A DNA stretch of 64,000 nucleotides, taken from positions 124,001 through 188,000 of the forward strand of contig JAUWAU010000003.1 of the NCBI GenBank assembly GCA_030601885.1. Direction: 5' to 3'. Origin of the DNA: Armatimonadota bacterium (GTDB taxonomy: Bacteria; Armatimonadota; Zipacnadia; JAUWAU01). Position numbers and translations under genes: made by a program. A model generated the notes under the pieces. It searched no databases and had not been told where the DNA came from. It saw only the letters and a program-made list of their open reading frames with translations. Shown here one piece after another: positions 40,451 through 49,168 of the stretch (position 1 is its first letter; each line of letters begins with the position of its first letter).

Positions 40451-41594
40451 GACGCGACTAACGCAGGGCAATGAGGCCTGCGCGGAAGCTGCCATTATGG
40501 CTGGCGTACGCTTCTTCGCCGGCTATCCGATCACCCCGTCATCCGAGATCACCGAATACATGGCGATGCACCTACCGCAGGTGGGCGGCAAGTTCATCCA
40601 GATGGAGGATGAGATCGCCTCGATGGCCGCCGTCGTGGGCGCGAGCTTCTGTGGCTTCAAGGCGATGACGGCGACGAGCGGGCCGGGCTTTTCGCTGAAG
40701 CAGGAGAACATTGGCTTCGCGTGTCTGGCTGAGGCACCCGCGCTGGTGGTGAACATCCAGCGGGGCGGGCCCAGTACCGGCCTGCCCACCTATCCATCGC
40801 AGCAAGATGTCATGCAAGCTCGGTGGGGAACGCACGGCGACCACCCCGCGGTGGCCCTGGCACCGGCGTCGGTGAAGGAAATGTTTGATCTCACCATTCG
40901 CGCGGTGAACATCGCCGAACGCCTCCGCATGCCCGTGACGCTGCTGGGCGATGAGGTCGTAGCTCACATGCGGGAGAAGCTGACGATTCCCGACCCCTCC
41001 GATATCGAGATAGTAGACCGGGTGCGGCCAGACTGCTGCCCCGAGGAGTATCTCCCCTTTGCGGCCGATGACGACACGCTCGTGCCACCCATGGCCGCGT
41101 ATGGCGAAGGCTATCGGTTCCACGTCACGGGCCTGATGCATGATGAGGCGGGCTTCCCGAGCTCCGATCCGGCCAATACGCAGCACCTGCTCGAGCGGCT
41201 GCTGGCAAAGGTGGAGCGGGCCCGCGACGAGATCACCTTCGTGGAGCACTACTACCTGGACGACGCCGACGTCGGCGTGGTCGCTTACGGCATCACCTCG
41301 CGAGTGGCTCTGCGCGCTGTCCGCGACGCCCGGCAGCAGGGCATCAAGGCCGGCCTGCTGGATTTGAAGACCGTGTGGCCATTCCCGGAAAACGCAGTCG
41401 GCGAGGTGAGCCAACAGGTGGAGCTCATCATTGCGCCCGAGATGAATCTGGGCCAGCTTCGGTTTGAGATAGAGCGCGCGGCGGGCGGCCGCTGCGAAGT
41501 CATTGGGGTCAACCTTGCGAGCGGCGAGGTGCTCAAGCCACAAGATATCCTCACCGCCATTGCGCGCGCCGCCCGCCCCCCAGTGCCCGCTTGA
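40437..41594 (+). CDS. korA: 2-oxoacid:ferredoxin oxidoreductase alpha subunit
   Basis: 385 residues; ATG at 40437 with GAGGAGAGG upstream inside korD. Typical KorA features: GNEACAEAAIMAGVRFFAGY at the N-terminus (the pyrimidine-binding domain), EDEIASMAAVVGASFCGFKA, TATSGPGFSLKQE, and QRGGPSTGLPTYPSQQD. Together with KorB it oxidatively decarboxylates a 2-oxoacid to the acyl-CoA with reduction of ferredoxin, or runs in reverse for carboxylation. Adjacency to sucCD favours 2-oxoglutarate/succinyl-CoA. A branched-chain 2-oxoacid substrate cannot be excluded from sequence alone. Confidence 0.92.
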   Translation: MMAAKTRLTQGNEACAEAAIMAGVRFFAGYPITPSSEITEYMAMHLPQVGGKFIQMEDEIASMAAVVGASFCGFKAMTATSGPGFSLKQENIGFACLAEAPALVVNIQRGGPSTGLPTYPSQQDVMQARWGTHGDHPAVALAPASVKEMFDLTIRAVNIAERLRMPVTLLGDEVVAHMREKLTIPDPSDIEIVDRVRPDCCPEEYLPFAADDDTLVPPMAAYGEGYRFHVTGLMHDEAGFPSSDPANTQHLLERLLAKVERARDEITFVEHYYLDDADVGVVAYGITSRVALRAVRDARQQGIKAGLLDLKTVWPFPENAVGEVSQQVELIIAPEMNLGQLRFEIERAAGGRCEVIGVNLASGEVLKPQDILTAIARAARPPVPA

Positions 41595-41657
41595 GGGAGA
41601 CGCTCCCACGGAGCGCCCCCGCGGGCGCGAGACGCTGACAGAAGGAAGGTCCGTACA

Positions 41658-42488
41658 GTGCCGCGATCACAGGCGATAAATAGACAGTACCTGCGTGAGG
41701 AGCACTTTCCCCACATCTGGTACCCGGGCTGCGGCCACGGCATAATAATGGGCGCGTTCCTGCGTGCGGTGGAGACGCTGCAGTTGGACCAAGACAAGGT
41801 GGCCGTCGTCTCCGGCATCGGCTGCTCTTCACGCCTCCCTGGGTACCTGGACTTCAATACGCTGCACACCACGCATGGCCGCGCGCTCGCCTTCGCTACC
41901 GGTGTGAAGCTCGCCAAGCCCGAGCTCACTGTCGTCGTAATGACGGGGGACGGCGATCTGGCGGCCATCGGCGGCAACCATTTCATCCACGCGGCGCGGC
42001 GCAACATCGACATAACCTGCATCTGCTTCAACAACCACGTGTACGGCATGACGTCGGGCCAGGTGTCGCCGACGACGCCATTCGCGGCCAACGCAACCAC
42101 CGCCCCCTACGGCAACGTGGAGCACCCCTTCGACCTATGCGCCTTGTCAGAGGCCGCCGGTGCCACGTACGTGGCGCGGAGCACCACGTACCACGCCGTT
42201 CAGCTTCCGCGCATCATCCGGAAGGCGATCGAGAATCCCGGGTTCTCCTTCATGGATGTAATCAGCGGGTGCCCCATCTACTACGGCCGGCGCAACGACT
42301 TGCGTACGCCCGTCGCTCTTCTGCAGTGGCAGAAAGACAACTCCGTCACCGTCCAGCAGGCAGCGAAGATGACCCGCGAGCAGCGCGAGGGGAAGTACGT
42401 CATCGGTGAGTTCGTTGACCGCCGCGCGTCCGAGTTCTGTTCGGAGTACCAGAAGCTCATCGATCGCGCGCAAGGGAGAGCTGCATGA
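41658..42488 (+). CDS. korB: 2-oxoacid:ferredoxin oxidoreductase beta subunit
   Basis: 276 residues; GTG at 41658 preceded by AAGGAAGGT. Thiamine-diphosphate-binding subunit: FPHIWYPGCGHGIIMGAF, VSGIGCSSRLPGYLDFNTLH, and the GDGDLAAIGGNHFIHAARRN motif with the downstream Asn of the metal/TPP site (CICFNNHVYGMTSGQVSPTT). FMDVISGCP near the C-terminus is also typical. It overlaps korC by 4 bases. Confidence 0.93.
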   Translation: MPRSQAINRQYLREEHFPHIWYPGCGHGIIMGAFLRAVETLQLDQDKVAVVSGIGCSSRLPGYLDFNTLHTTHGRALAFATGVKLAKPELTVVVMTGDGDLAAIGGNHFIHAARRNIDITCICFNNHVYGMTSGQVSPTTPFAANATTAPYGNVEHPFDLCALSEAAGATYVARSTTYHAVQLPRIIRKAIENPGFSFMDVISGCPIYYGRRNDLRTPVALLQWQKDNSVTVQQAAKMTREQREGKYVIGEFVDRRASEFCSEYQKLIDRAQGRAA

Positions 42489-43051
42489 TGGCTGAGCCCG
42501 GAGACCGCTACGAGGTGCGTCTGTCCGGCTCCGGCGGACAGGGGATCATCACGGCCGGCATCATCCTGGCCGAAGCGGCGGGCGTTTACGAGGGGAAGAA
42601 CGTCGTTCAGACGCAGTCGTACGGACCGGAGTCGCGTGGCGGTGCGGCCCGGGCCGAGGTCGTCATCAGCGATGCTGAGATAGACTTCCCCAAGGTTATT
42701 CGGCCCAATCTGCTGCTCGCCATGATGCAAGATGCGTGCGACGCGTATGCCCACGATCTCGTCGAGGGTGGCACCGTGCTGCTGGACAGCACATTCGTCA
42801 GCGATGCCCCCCACGGAGAGAACATCTACGCCATACCGATCACGGAGGTCGTCCGCGAGGAGGCGGGCCGGGCTATTGTGGCCAACATCGCTGCGTTGGG
42901 CATCATCACGGGCATCACCGGCATCGTCAGCCGCGATTCCATGCACGAGGCGGTGCTCGCCCGCGTGCCGAAAGGCACCGAGGCGCTCAATGAGAAGGCG
43001 CTCCAGGTGGGCTACGCCCTGGCGGACGAGCACTGCACCACCAGGCCATGA
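42485..43051 (+). CDS. korC: 2-oxoacid:ferredoxin oxidoreductase gamma subunit
   Basis: 188 residues; ATG at 42485 overlapping the korB stop. LSGSGGQGIITAGIILAEAA, QTQSYGPESRGGAARAEVVI and FPKVIRPNLLLAMMQDA are the standard gamma-subunit motifs; the domain contributes to CoA-substrate binding. The stop overlaps the sucC start (ATGA), so the oxidoreductase and succinyl-CoA synthetase are translationally coupled. Confidence 0.93.
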   Translation: MMAEPGDRYEVRLSGSGGQGIITAGIILAEAAGVYEGKNVVQTQSYGPESRGGAARAEVVISDAEIDFPKVIRPNLLLAMMQDACDAYAHDLVEGGTVLLDSTFVSDAPHGENIYAIPITEVVREEAGRAIVANIAALGIITGITGIVSRDSMHEAVLARVPKGTEALNEKALQVGYALADEHCTTRP

Positions 43052-44178
43052 AAATCCACGAGTATCAAGCGAAAGAGATCCTCCGCGCCCACGGCGCCAT
43101 GACTCCGCGCGGTCGCGTGGCCACGACGCCCGACGAAGCTTTCGAGATCGCCACGGAGCTCGGCACGGCGGTCGTCATCAAAGCGCAGGTGCACGTCGGC
43201 GGCCGGGGCAAGGCCGGCGGAATCAAAGTCGGCCATGACGCACGGGCCGCGCGCGATATCGCGGAGGCCATGCTCGGCAGCGATCTAAAGGGACTCATCG
43301 TTGAAAAGGTGCTCGTCGAAGAGGCCCTTGACATCGCCCAGGAGTACTATTTGGGCATCGTGCTCGATCGCAACGTTCGCCGCCACACGGTCATGGTGAG
43401 CGCTGAGGGCGGCGTGGACATCGAAGAGGTCGCGGCCCGAAGCGCTGAGAAGATCGCCAAGCTGCCTATTGACCCGCGTATGGGGCTGGCGGAGTTCCAG
43501 ATGCGCCAGCTCTGCTACGACGCGGCGCTGGACCGCCGCGTCATCACCTCAGCGTGCAAGTTCCTGCATGGCCTCTACCAGGCCTATTTGGCCGTCGATG
43601 CCAACCTCGCCGAGATCAACCCGCTCGTGGTGACGGCTGGTGGCGAGGTGACGGCGGCGGACGCCAAGATCAACATTGACGACAGCGCCCTGTACCGACA
43701 TCCGAAGATCGCGGACCTGGCCGAGGAGTCGGAGGCGGACGAGATCGAGATGGAGGCGCACCGCCGTGGCATACAGTACGTGCGGCTGGATGGCGACATC
43801 GGCGTGCTGGGCAATGGGGCCGGCCTGGTGATGGCAACGCTGGACGAAGTGAAGAGCGCCGGCGGCGCTCCGGCCAATTTCCTGGACATCGGCGGCGGCG
43901 CCCGGGCCGACCTGGTCCTGAATTCGCTCGACCTCATCATGATGACGCCGGGCGTCGAGGGCATCTTCTGCAACGTGTTCGGCGGCATCACGAGATGCGA
44001 CGAGGTTGCACAAGGCATCATTGAGGCCCGGACGAAGCTCAGCATCTCGGTGCCCATGGTCGTGCGGCTCACCGGCACCAACGAGCAAGATGGACGCCAC
44101 ATTCTCGCCGAAGCCGGCGTCGTCGCTGCCGAAAGCATGCAGGAAGGCGCGGCGAAGATCGTAGAACTTACGCGGTAG
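43048..44178 (+). CDS. sucC: Succinyl-CoA synthetase beta subunit
   Basis: 376 residues. [16 protein letters not shown] start, ATP-grasp nucleotide site with [18 protein letters not shown], metal-binding [10 protein letters not shown], and C-terminal [14 protein letters not shown]. It forms the nucleotide-binding half of the enzyme that makes ATP or GTP from succinyl-CoA, or activates succinate in reverse. It starts in the ATGA overlap with korC. Length is near the usual value of about 390. Confidence 0.95.
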   Translation: MKIHEYQAKEILRAHGAMTPRGRVATTPDEAFEIATELGTAVVIKAQVHVGGRGKAGGIKVGHDARAARDIAEAMLGSDLKGLIVEKVLVEEALDIAQEYYLGIVLDRNVRRHTVMVSAEGGVDIEEVAARSAEKIAKLPIDPRMGLAEFQMRQLCYDAALDRRVITSACKFLHGLYQAYLAVDANLAEINPLVVTAGGEVTAADAKINIDDSALYRHPKIADLAEESEADEIEMEAHRRGIQYVRLDGDIGVLGNGAGLVMATLDEVKSAGGAPANFLDIGGGARADLVLNSLDLIMMTPGVEGIFCNVFGGITRCDEVAQGIIEARTKLSISVPMVVRLTGTNEQDGRHILAEAGVVAAESMQEGAAKIVELTR

Positions 44179-44191
44179 GCGGGAAGGACCA

Positions 44192-45076
44192 ATGGGAATC
44201 CTGATCGACGAGAACACCAAGGTCATCGTGCAGGGCATGAGCGGGCGCGAGGGTGAGTTCCACGCTCGGGCGATGATTGAATACGGCACGAACGTGCTCG
44301 CCGGCGTCACGCCAGGCAAGGGCGGCACTGAGGTGCTGGGCAAGCCCATGTACGATACCGTCAAGGATGCCGTGGAGGCCACTGGGGCAAACGCATCCGT
44401 CATCTTCGTCCCGAAGCAGTTTGCGGCCGACGCTATCCTCGAGGCTGCGAGCGCCGGCCTCGATGTGGTGGCGTGCATTACGGAGGGAATCCCGGCGCAG
44501 GATATGATTAGGGTGGTGGACTACGCTCAGGAGCGGGGCGTGCGCCTTATGGGGCCCAACTGCCCCGGCATCGTGACGGCGGACGAGTGCAAGTTGGGCA
44601 TCATGCCCGGCCACATTTTCAGCCCGGGCCCCGTTGGCCTGATGTCCCGCAGCGGCACGCTGACCTACGAGGTCGTGGATACGCTCACCCGGGCGGGGCT
44701 CGGCCAAACAACCTGCGTCGGCGTGGGCGGGGACCCGATCCTCGGGACACGCTTCATTGATTTGCTGCCGCTCTTCGAAGCTGACGATCAGACCGAAGCG
44801 ATCGTGCTCATAGGAGAGATCGGCGGGGCCGATGAAGAGGCGGCTGCGGAGTACATTGCGACGATGAACAAGCCCGTGGTCGGGCTTATATCGGGCCGCA
44901 CGGCGCCGCCCGGGAAGCGCATGGGGCACGCGGGCGCCATCATCTCGGGCGGCAGCGGCACCGCAGAGGCGAAGGTACAAGCACTTACGGCGGCGGGCGT
45001 GCCCATCGCCGATGCGCCATACGACATCCCAGCATTGGTGAAGCAGCAGCTCGCACGGAACAAAGCCAGGGCATAA
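44192..45076 (+). CDS. sucD: Succinyl-CoA synthetase alpha subunit
   Basis: 294 residues; ATG at 44192 after GGGAAGGA, 13 bases behind sucC. CoA-binding Rossmann domain ([52 protein letters not shown]) and the phospho-histidine loop in [19 protein letters not shown]. It completes the SucCD enzyme fed by KorABCD. Confidence 0.95.
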   Translation: MGILIDENTKVIVQGMSGREGEFHARAMIEYGTNVLAGVTPGKGGTEVLGKPMYDTVKDAVEATGANASVIFVPKQFAADAILEAASAGLDVVACITEGIPAQDMIRVVDYAQERGVRLMGPNCPGIVTADECKLGIMPGHIFSPGPVGLMSRSGTLTYEVVDTLTRAGLGQTTCVGVGGDPILGTRFIDLLPLFEADDQTEAIVLIGEIGGADEEAAAEYIATMNKPVVGLISGRTAPPGKRMGHAGAIISGGSGTAEAKVQALTAAGVPIADAPYDIPALVKQQLARNKARA

Positions 45077-45167
45077 ACGCTGTTCCCGTGGGCCACCATG
45101 GTGTCAGGCTGTCCGCCGGGCTCTGTCGGTGGCCCATGATTTTTGGGGGCGCTGGGGAGGTCTCCTG

Positions 45168-46430
45168 ATGGCTGAGCTCGATGTGTCGTACGAAGGCGTA
45201 AGCGACTCGTGGGAAACTGAGCTGCACCGTGAGCCCGGACCGGCGGAGGCGCGCCAACCGGACGAGGCCGCGGAACGCGTCCAGATAGTGGACACGACGC
45301 TCCGAGACGGCGAGCAGACGGCCGGAGTCGTGTTCACCAACGATGAGAAGGTGGAGATCGCTCGGATGCTCGCCGACGCCGGCGTGTTTCAGATCGAAGC
45401 CGGCGTCCCGGCTATGGGCGGCGACGAACAGGAGACCGTGAGCCGCATCGTGGATCTGGACCTGGGCGTTAGGATTCTTTCGTGGAACCGGGTCGTGATC
45501 TCCGACATCGATGCATCCATAAACTGCGGCGTGGACGGAGTGTGCATCGGCGTCCCCACCTCGGACGTGCACATCAAGCACAAATTGCGGCGGAGCGAGA
45601 AGTGGGTGCTGGAGAGCATCCAACGCGCCGTGGCGCACGCCAAGACCCACGGCCTCTACGTGTCGGCAAATGCCGAGGATGCGTCGCGCACGCCTCTGGA
45701 GTTTCTCATCGAGTTCGCCCAAGCGGCCCGCGACGCCGGCGCCGATCGACTCCGGTATTGCGACACCGTTGGCTTCCAGCACCCCTTCAGACTGGCCGAC
45801 GAGGTGCACACCCTCAAGAACGCCGTCGGCCTGCCCATAGAGGTCCACACGCACAACGACTTCGGCATGGCCACCGCCAACACCATCGCCGGCCTTCGCG
45901 GGGGCGCTGCCTTCGCCAGTGTCACCGTGAACGGCCTCGGCGAGCGGGCGGGTAATGCCGCCCTCGAAGAGGTCGTCATGGCGCTCAAGTACGTGCTCGG
46001 CATCCCAGTGGACTTCAATTTCGACATGATTCGGCCGCTGTGCGAGTATGTTGCGGAAGCGTCCGGACGCGAGATCGGCCCCAGCAAGCCCATCGTCGGC
46101 ACTCGCATCTTCTATCACGAAGCCGGCACGGTCACCGATGGGGTACTGAAGTTTCCCGAGACCCACGAGCCCTTCTCGCCGGCCGAAGTGGGCGGCGTGC
46201 GCCAGATAACCATTGGCAAACACTCCGGCGGGCATTCCCTGAGGGCGAAGTTCGCTGAGTTCGGCATCCACCTGCGGGAGCAGGACACGGAGCCTGTGCT
46301 GGAAGAGGTGCGCCGGTACGCGGTGGAGCTTAAGCGCGACCTCTTCGAGAAGGAGCTCATGCAGATCTACCGGGTGTACATGGCTCAACGCGCCCGCGAG
46401 GATGTAGCCGCGAGGCGTGAGAGCAAATGA
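45168..46430 (+). CDS. Homocitrate synthase / Re-citrate synthase / isopropylmalate synthase family enzyme
   Basis: 420 residues from ATG at 45168 (GGGGAGG 7 bases upstream). DRE-TIM family acyl-CoA:2-oxoacid condensing enzyme: [20 protein letters not shown] (metal-binding Asp/Arg), [18 protein letters not shown], and [18 protein letters not shown] with the metal-ligand HxHND. The C-terminal [18 protein letters not shown] extension is present; a long LeuA-type regulatory domain is not. NifV-like homocitrate synthase is the closest label. Re-type citrate synthase belongs to the same family and would fit the preceding kor-sucCD genes better as a TCA enzyme. Its stop overlaps the ahbC start (ATGA). 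Confidence 0.85.
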   Translation: MAELDVSYEGVSDSWETELHREPGPAEARQPDEAAERVQIVDTTLRDGEQTAGVVFTNDEKVEIARMLADAGVFQIEAGVPAMGGDEQETVSRIVDLDLGVRILSWNRVVISDIDASINCGVDGVCIGVPTSDVHIKHKLRRSEKWVLESIQRAVAHAKTHGLYVSANAEDASRTPLEFLIEFAQAARDAGADRLRYCDTVGFQHPFRLADEVHTLKNAVGLPIEVHTHNDFGMATANTIAGLRGGAAFASVTVNGLGERAGNAALEEVVMALKYVLGIPVDFNFDMIRPLCEYVAEASGREIGPSKPIVGTRIFYHEAGTVTDGVLKFPETHEPFSPAEVGGVRQITIGKHSGGHSLRAKFAEFGIHLREQDTEPVLEEVRRYAVELKRDLFEKELMQIYRVYMAQRAREDVAARRESK

Positions 46431-47650
46431 TAGATATCTCCAAGCTCTACTGCGGCGGCGAGGCGAGCGGCGACACCATACGCTACGGCCAGAGGCCGTC
46501 GGCTGATAGGCATGAGCCCCACGCCTACACAACGCCCAAGTCGGCGGCGGAGCGCCGGCCCGTCGTCGCGTGGACGCTCACGCGCACGTGCAACCTACGC
46601 TGCATCCACTGCTACACGGACTCGGAGAACGTGCGCTACGAGGACGAGCTGACCACGGACGAGGGCTTGGCCTTGGTCGAGGATCTCGCCGAGTTCGGCG
46701 TTCCCGCAGTGCTCTGCACCGGTGGGGAGCCGCTCATCCGTAAAGACATCTTCGACCTGGCCACCCGAGCCGCTGAGCTCGGCCTGCGGCCGGTGCTCTC
46801 CACCAACGGCACGCTCATAGACGAAGCCACGGCAGAGCGCATCAAAGCCGCCGGGTTCGCCTACGTGGGCATCAGCCTCGACGGCATCAGCGAGGTGAAC
46901 GACCGCTTCCGCGGCGTGGAGGGTGCTTTTGAGCGCGCTAGGCGCGGGATTCGCAATTGTGTCTCCGTGGAGCAGCGCGTCGGGCTGCGGCTGACGTTGA
47001 CGCGCCATAACTACCTGGACCTTGAGCGAATATTCGACTTCATCGAAGCTGAGCATGTGGATCGGGCCTGCTTCTACCATCTCGCCTACGCGGGGCGCGG
47101 GCGGGACATCGCCTCCGACGACCTGTCGTACGAGGAGACGCGGCGCGCACTAGATATCATCATCGCTCGTACGTGCGACTTCTACAAGCGTGGCCTGCAC
47201 AAGAACATCCTCACCGTGGACAACCACGCCGATGGCCCGTATCTCTACATGCGACTGCGCGAAGAAGATCCCGAGCGGGCCGAGGAAGTGCTCCGGCTGC
47301 TGCGCTGGAACGGTGGCGGCAGGTACAGCTCCGGCGTCGGCATCGGTTCCATTGATGCGGTCGGCGACGTCCACGCGGATCAGTTCTGGATGCACTACAG
47401 CTTCGGCAACGTGCGCGAGCGCAGCTTCGCCGACATTTGGCGCGACACGTCGGACCCGCTGATGGCGGGCCTGAAGGATCGCCTGCCGCTGCTCAAGGGC
47501 CGCTGCGGCCGCTGCAAGTGGCAGGACGCCTGCGGCGGCGCGCTGCGCGTTCGCGCCGACGTCTACTACAACGATCCCTGGGCGCCGGACCCGGCGTGCT
47601 ACCTTACCGATGAGGAGATCGGGCTCACGGAGAACGGCAGTGGCCAGTGA
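46427..47650 (+). CDS. ahbC: Radical SAM 12,18-didecarboxysiroheme deacetylase-type enzyme
   Basis: 407 residues. Radical SAM cluster CNLRCIHC (Cys55, Cys59, Cys62) and a C-terminal SPASM-type Cys set (CGRCKWQDACGG, later DPACY). The N-terminus ISKLYCGGEASGDTIRYGQR matches the AhbC hallmark as I remember it. AhbC removes the acetate side chains of didecarboxysiroheme to give Fe-coproporphyrin III in the siroheme-dependent haem route. It starts in an ATGA overlap with the preceding gene. The last codons, reading SGQ then TGA, lie inside a copy of the heptamer repeat, so the natural C-terminus has been set by repeat DNA. Confidence 0.82.
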   Translation: MIDISKLYCGGEASGDTIRYGQRPSADRHEPHAYTTPKSAAERRPVVAWTLTRTCNLRCIHCYTDSENVRYEDELTTDEGLALVEDLAEFGVPAVLCTGGEPLIRKDIFDLATRAAELGLRPVLSTNGTLIDEATAERIKAAGFAYVGISLDGISEVNDRFRGVEGAFERARRGIRNCVSVEQRVGLRLTLTRHNYLDLERIFDFIEAEHVDRACFYHLAYAGRGRDIASDDLSYEETRRALDIIIARTCDFYKRGLHKNILTVDNHADGPYLYMRLREEDPERAEEVLRLLRWNGGGRYSSGVGIGSIDAVGDVHADQFWMHYSFGNVRERSFADIWRDTSDPLMAGLKDRLPLLKGRCGRCKWQDACGGALRVRADVYYNDPWAPDPACYLTDEEIGLTENGSGQ

Positions 47651-47670
47651 TCAGTGGCCAGCGACCAGAA
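47637..47670 (+). repeat. CAGTGRT heptamer repeat, copy spanning the ahbC stop
   Basis: Begins GCAGTGGCCAGTGATCAGTG and continues to about 47670. It supplies the final SGQ codons and TGA stop of ahbC. An inverted copy lies 46 bases further on. Confidence 0.75.
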
Positions 47671-47715
47671 GCAAGACCACTCCCACTCAGCGCCAGCTAC
47701 CGGGGTGGTGAGGCA

Positions 47716-47741
47716 ACTGACCACTGAGCACCGACCACTCA
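47716..47741 (-). repeat. CAGTGRT heptamer repeat, inverted copy before ahbD
   Basis: Minus-oriented heptamers (ACTGACCACTGAGCACCGAC and following). With the copy at 47637 it forms an inverted pair that fills the ahbC-ahbD junction. This argues that the ahbD start lies downstream at 47756. Confidence 0.65.
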
Positions 47742-47755
47742 ACAGTGGGGGCGAC

Positions 47756-48910
47756 GTGCCTGTTCTGCGGCTCGTGTTCTGGGAGACTACCACGGGCTGC
47801 AACCTGCGCTGCATCCACTGCCGTGCCTCCGCGGCAGAGCTATCCTCGCCGGAGGACCTCAGCACGGAAGAGGCTCTTGCTTTCGTTGACTCGCTGGCTG
47901 ACTTCGCCCGGCCCGTGCTGGTGCTCAGCGGAGGCGAGCCGCTGTTTCGGGACGACATATTCGGCATTGCCTCCCGGGCGCACGAGCGCGGACTTCCGGT
48001 GGCGCTCGCCACGAACGGTACGTTGGTGGACGCGGCGGTGGCCGCCGAGATCAAACGCGCCGGCATTCGCCGCGTGAGCATCAGTTTCGATGGCGTTGAT
48101 GCTGAGACACACGACGCCTTCCGGGGCATTTCCGGATCCTTCGAGCAGGCGCTCGCCGGCATGCGCCACATTCAGGAGGCCGGGGTGCCCGTCCAGATCA
48201 ACTCCACCATCGCTCGGCACAATGTGCACCAGATTGACGACCTGCTGGCGCTGGCTATCGACAGAGGCGCTGTCGCCCTGCACATCTTCATGCTGGTGCC
48301 GGTTGGCTGCGGGGTGGAGATAGCCGACGAGCAGATGATCGAGGCTGAGGAATACGAACGCGCTCTGGCTCGCCTCTACGAGCTGTCGCGGGAAGCGCCA
48401 ATCGAAGTCAAGGCCACGTGCGCGCCGCATTACTACCGGATCGCCCGGCAAATGGCTGAAGGCACTGGCCAGTGGTCAGTGGTTAGTGGTCAGCAAACGA
48501 CGGGGGACCGGGTGGCACGGGTTGCTGGTCAACCCGTGCGCCCGCAGGGCGGCATGACCCACAAGGACGAGGCACCAGAGGCCTCGCGCGGCGCGCGTCC
48601 TGGCATGCCGGGGTGTCTGGCCGGCACCGGCGTCTGCTTCGTGTCGCACAGGGGCGAGGTCTATCCCTGTGGATATCTCCCGGTCAAGTGCGGCGACATT
48701 CGGGAGCAAGACATCAGTGAGATCTGGTCCAGCTCCGGCGTCTTCCAGAAGCTCCGCGACGTAAAGAACCTCAAGGGCAAATGCGGCGTCTGCGAGTATA
48801 GGCGCATCTGCCTCGGCTGCCGCGCGCGGGCATTTGCCGAGACGGGCGACTACCTCGCCGAAGAGCCGTACTGCACCTATGTCCCCCGGAAGCTGCGCAC
48901 CGGGCATTGA
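47756..48910 (+). CDS. ahbD: Radical SAM haem b synthase AhbD with in-frame repeat insertion
   Basis: 384 residues from GTG at 47756 (GGGGGC upstream). A GTG at 47654 is open but would translate repeat DNA. The radical SAM cluster CNLRCIHC (Cys15, 19, 22) lies in VFWETTTGCNLRCIHCRASA. VLVLSGGEPLFRDDIF and HIFMLVPVGCGVEI follow, and the C-terminal auxiliary-cluster region GCLAGTGVCFVSHRGEVYPC plus CGVCEYRRICLGCRARAFAETGDYL matches AhbD. It would oxidatively decarboxylate Fe-coproporphyrin III to haem b. Residues about 237-282 (GQWSVVSGQQTTGDRVARVA onward) are encoded by a heptamer repeat plus a GTGGCACGG hairpin repeat inserted without breaking the frame, in the linker before the auxiliary cysteines. 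Confidence 0.85.
   Translation: MPVLRLVFWETTTGCNLRCIHCRASAAELSSPEDLSTEEALAFVDSLADFARPVLVLSGGEPLFRDDIFGIASRAHERGLPVALATNGTLVDAAVAAEIKRAGIRRVSISFDGVDAETHDAFRGISGSFEQALAGMRHIQEAGVPVQINSTIARHNVHQIDDLLALAIDRGAVALHIFMLVPVGCGVEIADEQMIEAEEYERALARLYELSREAPIEVKATCAPHYYRIARQMAEGTGQWSVVSGQQTTGDRVARVAGQPVRPQGGMTHKDEAPEASRGARPGMPGCLAGTGVCFVSHRGEVYPCGYLPVKCGDIREQDISEIWSSSGVFQKLRDVKNLKGKCGVCEYRRICLGCRARAFAETGDYLAEEPYCTYVPRKLRTGH
48463..48540 (+). repeat. Composite repeat inserted in frame within ahbD
   Basis: Heptamers CACTGGCCAGTGGTCAGTGG and continuation (48463-48494) are followed by GTGGCACGGGTTGCTGGTCA...CCCGTGCG (48512-48540), a relative of the array unit at 21875 (GTGCCACGGCTTGCT...CAACCCGTGCGCC). Similarity to that unit may continue to about 48560 (GACCCAC). 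Confidence 0.8.
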
Positions 48911-48941
48911 AGCTTCCGCATTCCCTCCTGGCAGGACCTCT

Positions 48942-48978
48942 TGCTGTAGGGCGGGGGTTCGCGCCGTCTTGCCCGGTG
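48942..48978 (-). repeat. GC-rich hairpin unit with CTACA tail after ahbD
   Basis: On the minus strand the unit reads GACGGCGCGAACCCCCGCC then CTACAGCAAG, the same 'GC-rich arm then CTACA' layout as units at 19.2, 28.7, 30.4, 33.0 and 51.4 kb. It lies 32 bases after the ahbD stop. Confidence 0.5.
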
Positions 48979-49168
48979 TGCCCATCGTGTGCCCGCATAG
49001 CTTCATGGTGTTCACCCCGGCGGCGGCTCAGTGTCGTTTTCGGGTCGTGCGGTGAGGGTTTCTTCCACCTGTGACGAATGGAGACCTGCCGCTTCGGAGG
49101 ATCAGCCGGCGAGTCAGCGAAGCACTCCCACGCGACTGACGCACGCCCGTGTCGAGGAGTCGGATCCA

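Noticed and set aside
47654..47755. Upstream GTG at 47654 as the start of ahbD
   Set aside because: The extra 34 codons are entirely heptamer-repeat sequence in both orientations. GTG at 47756 has a GGGGGC site and yields a start close to the conserved VFWETT block.
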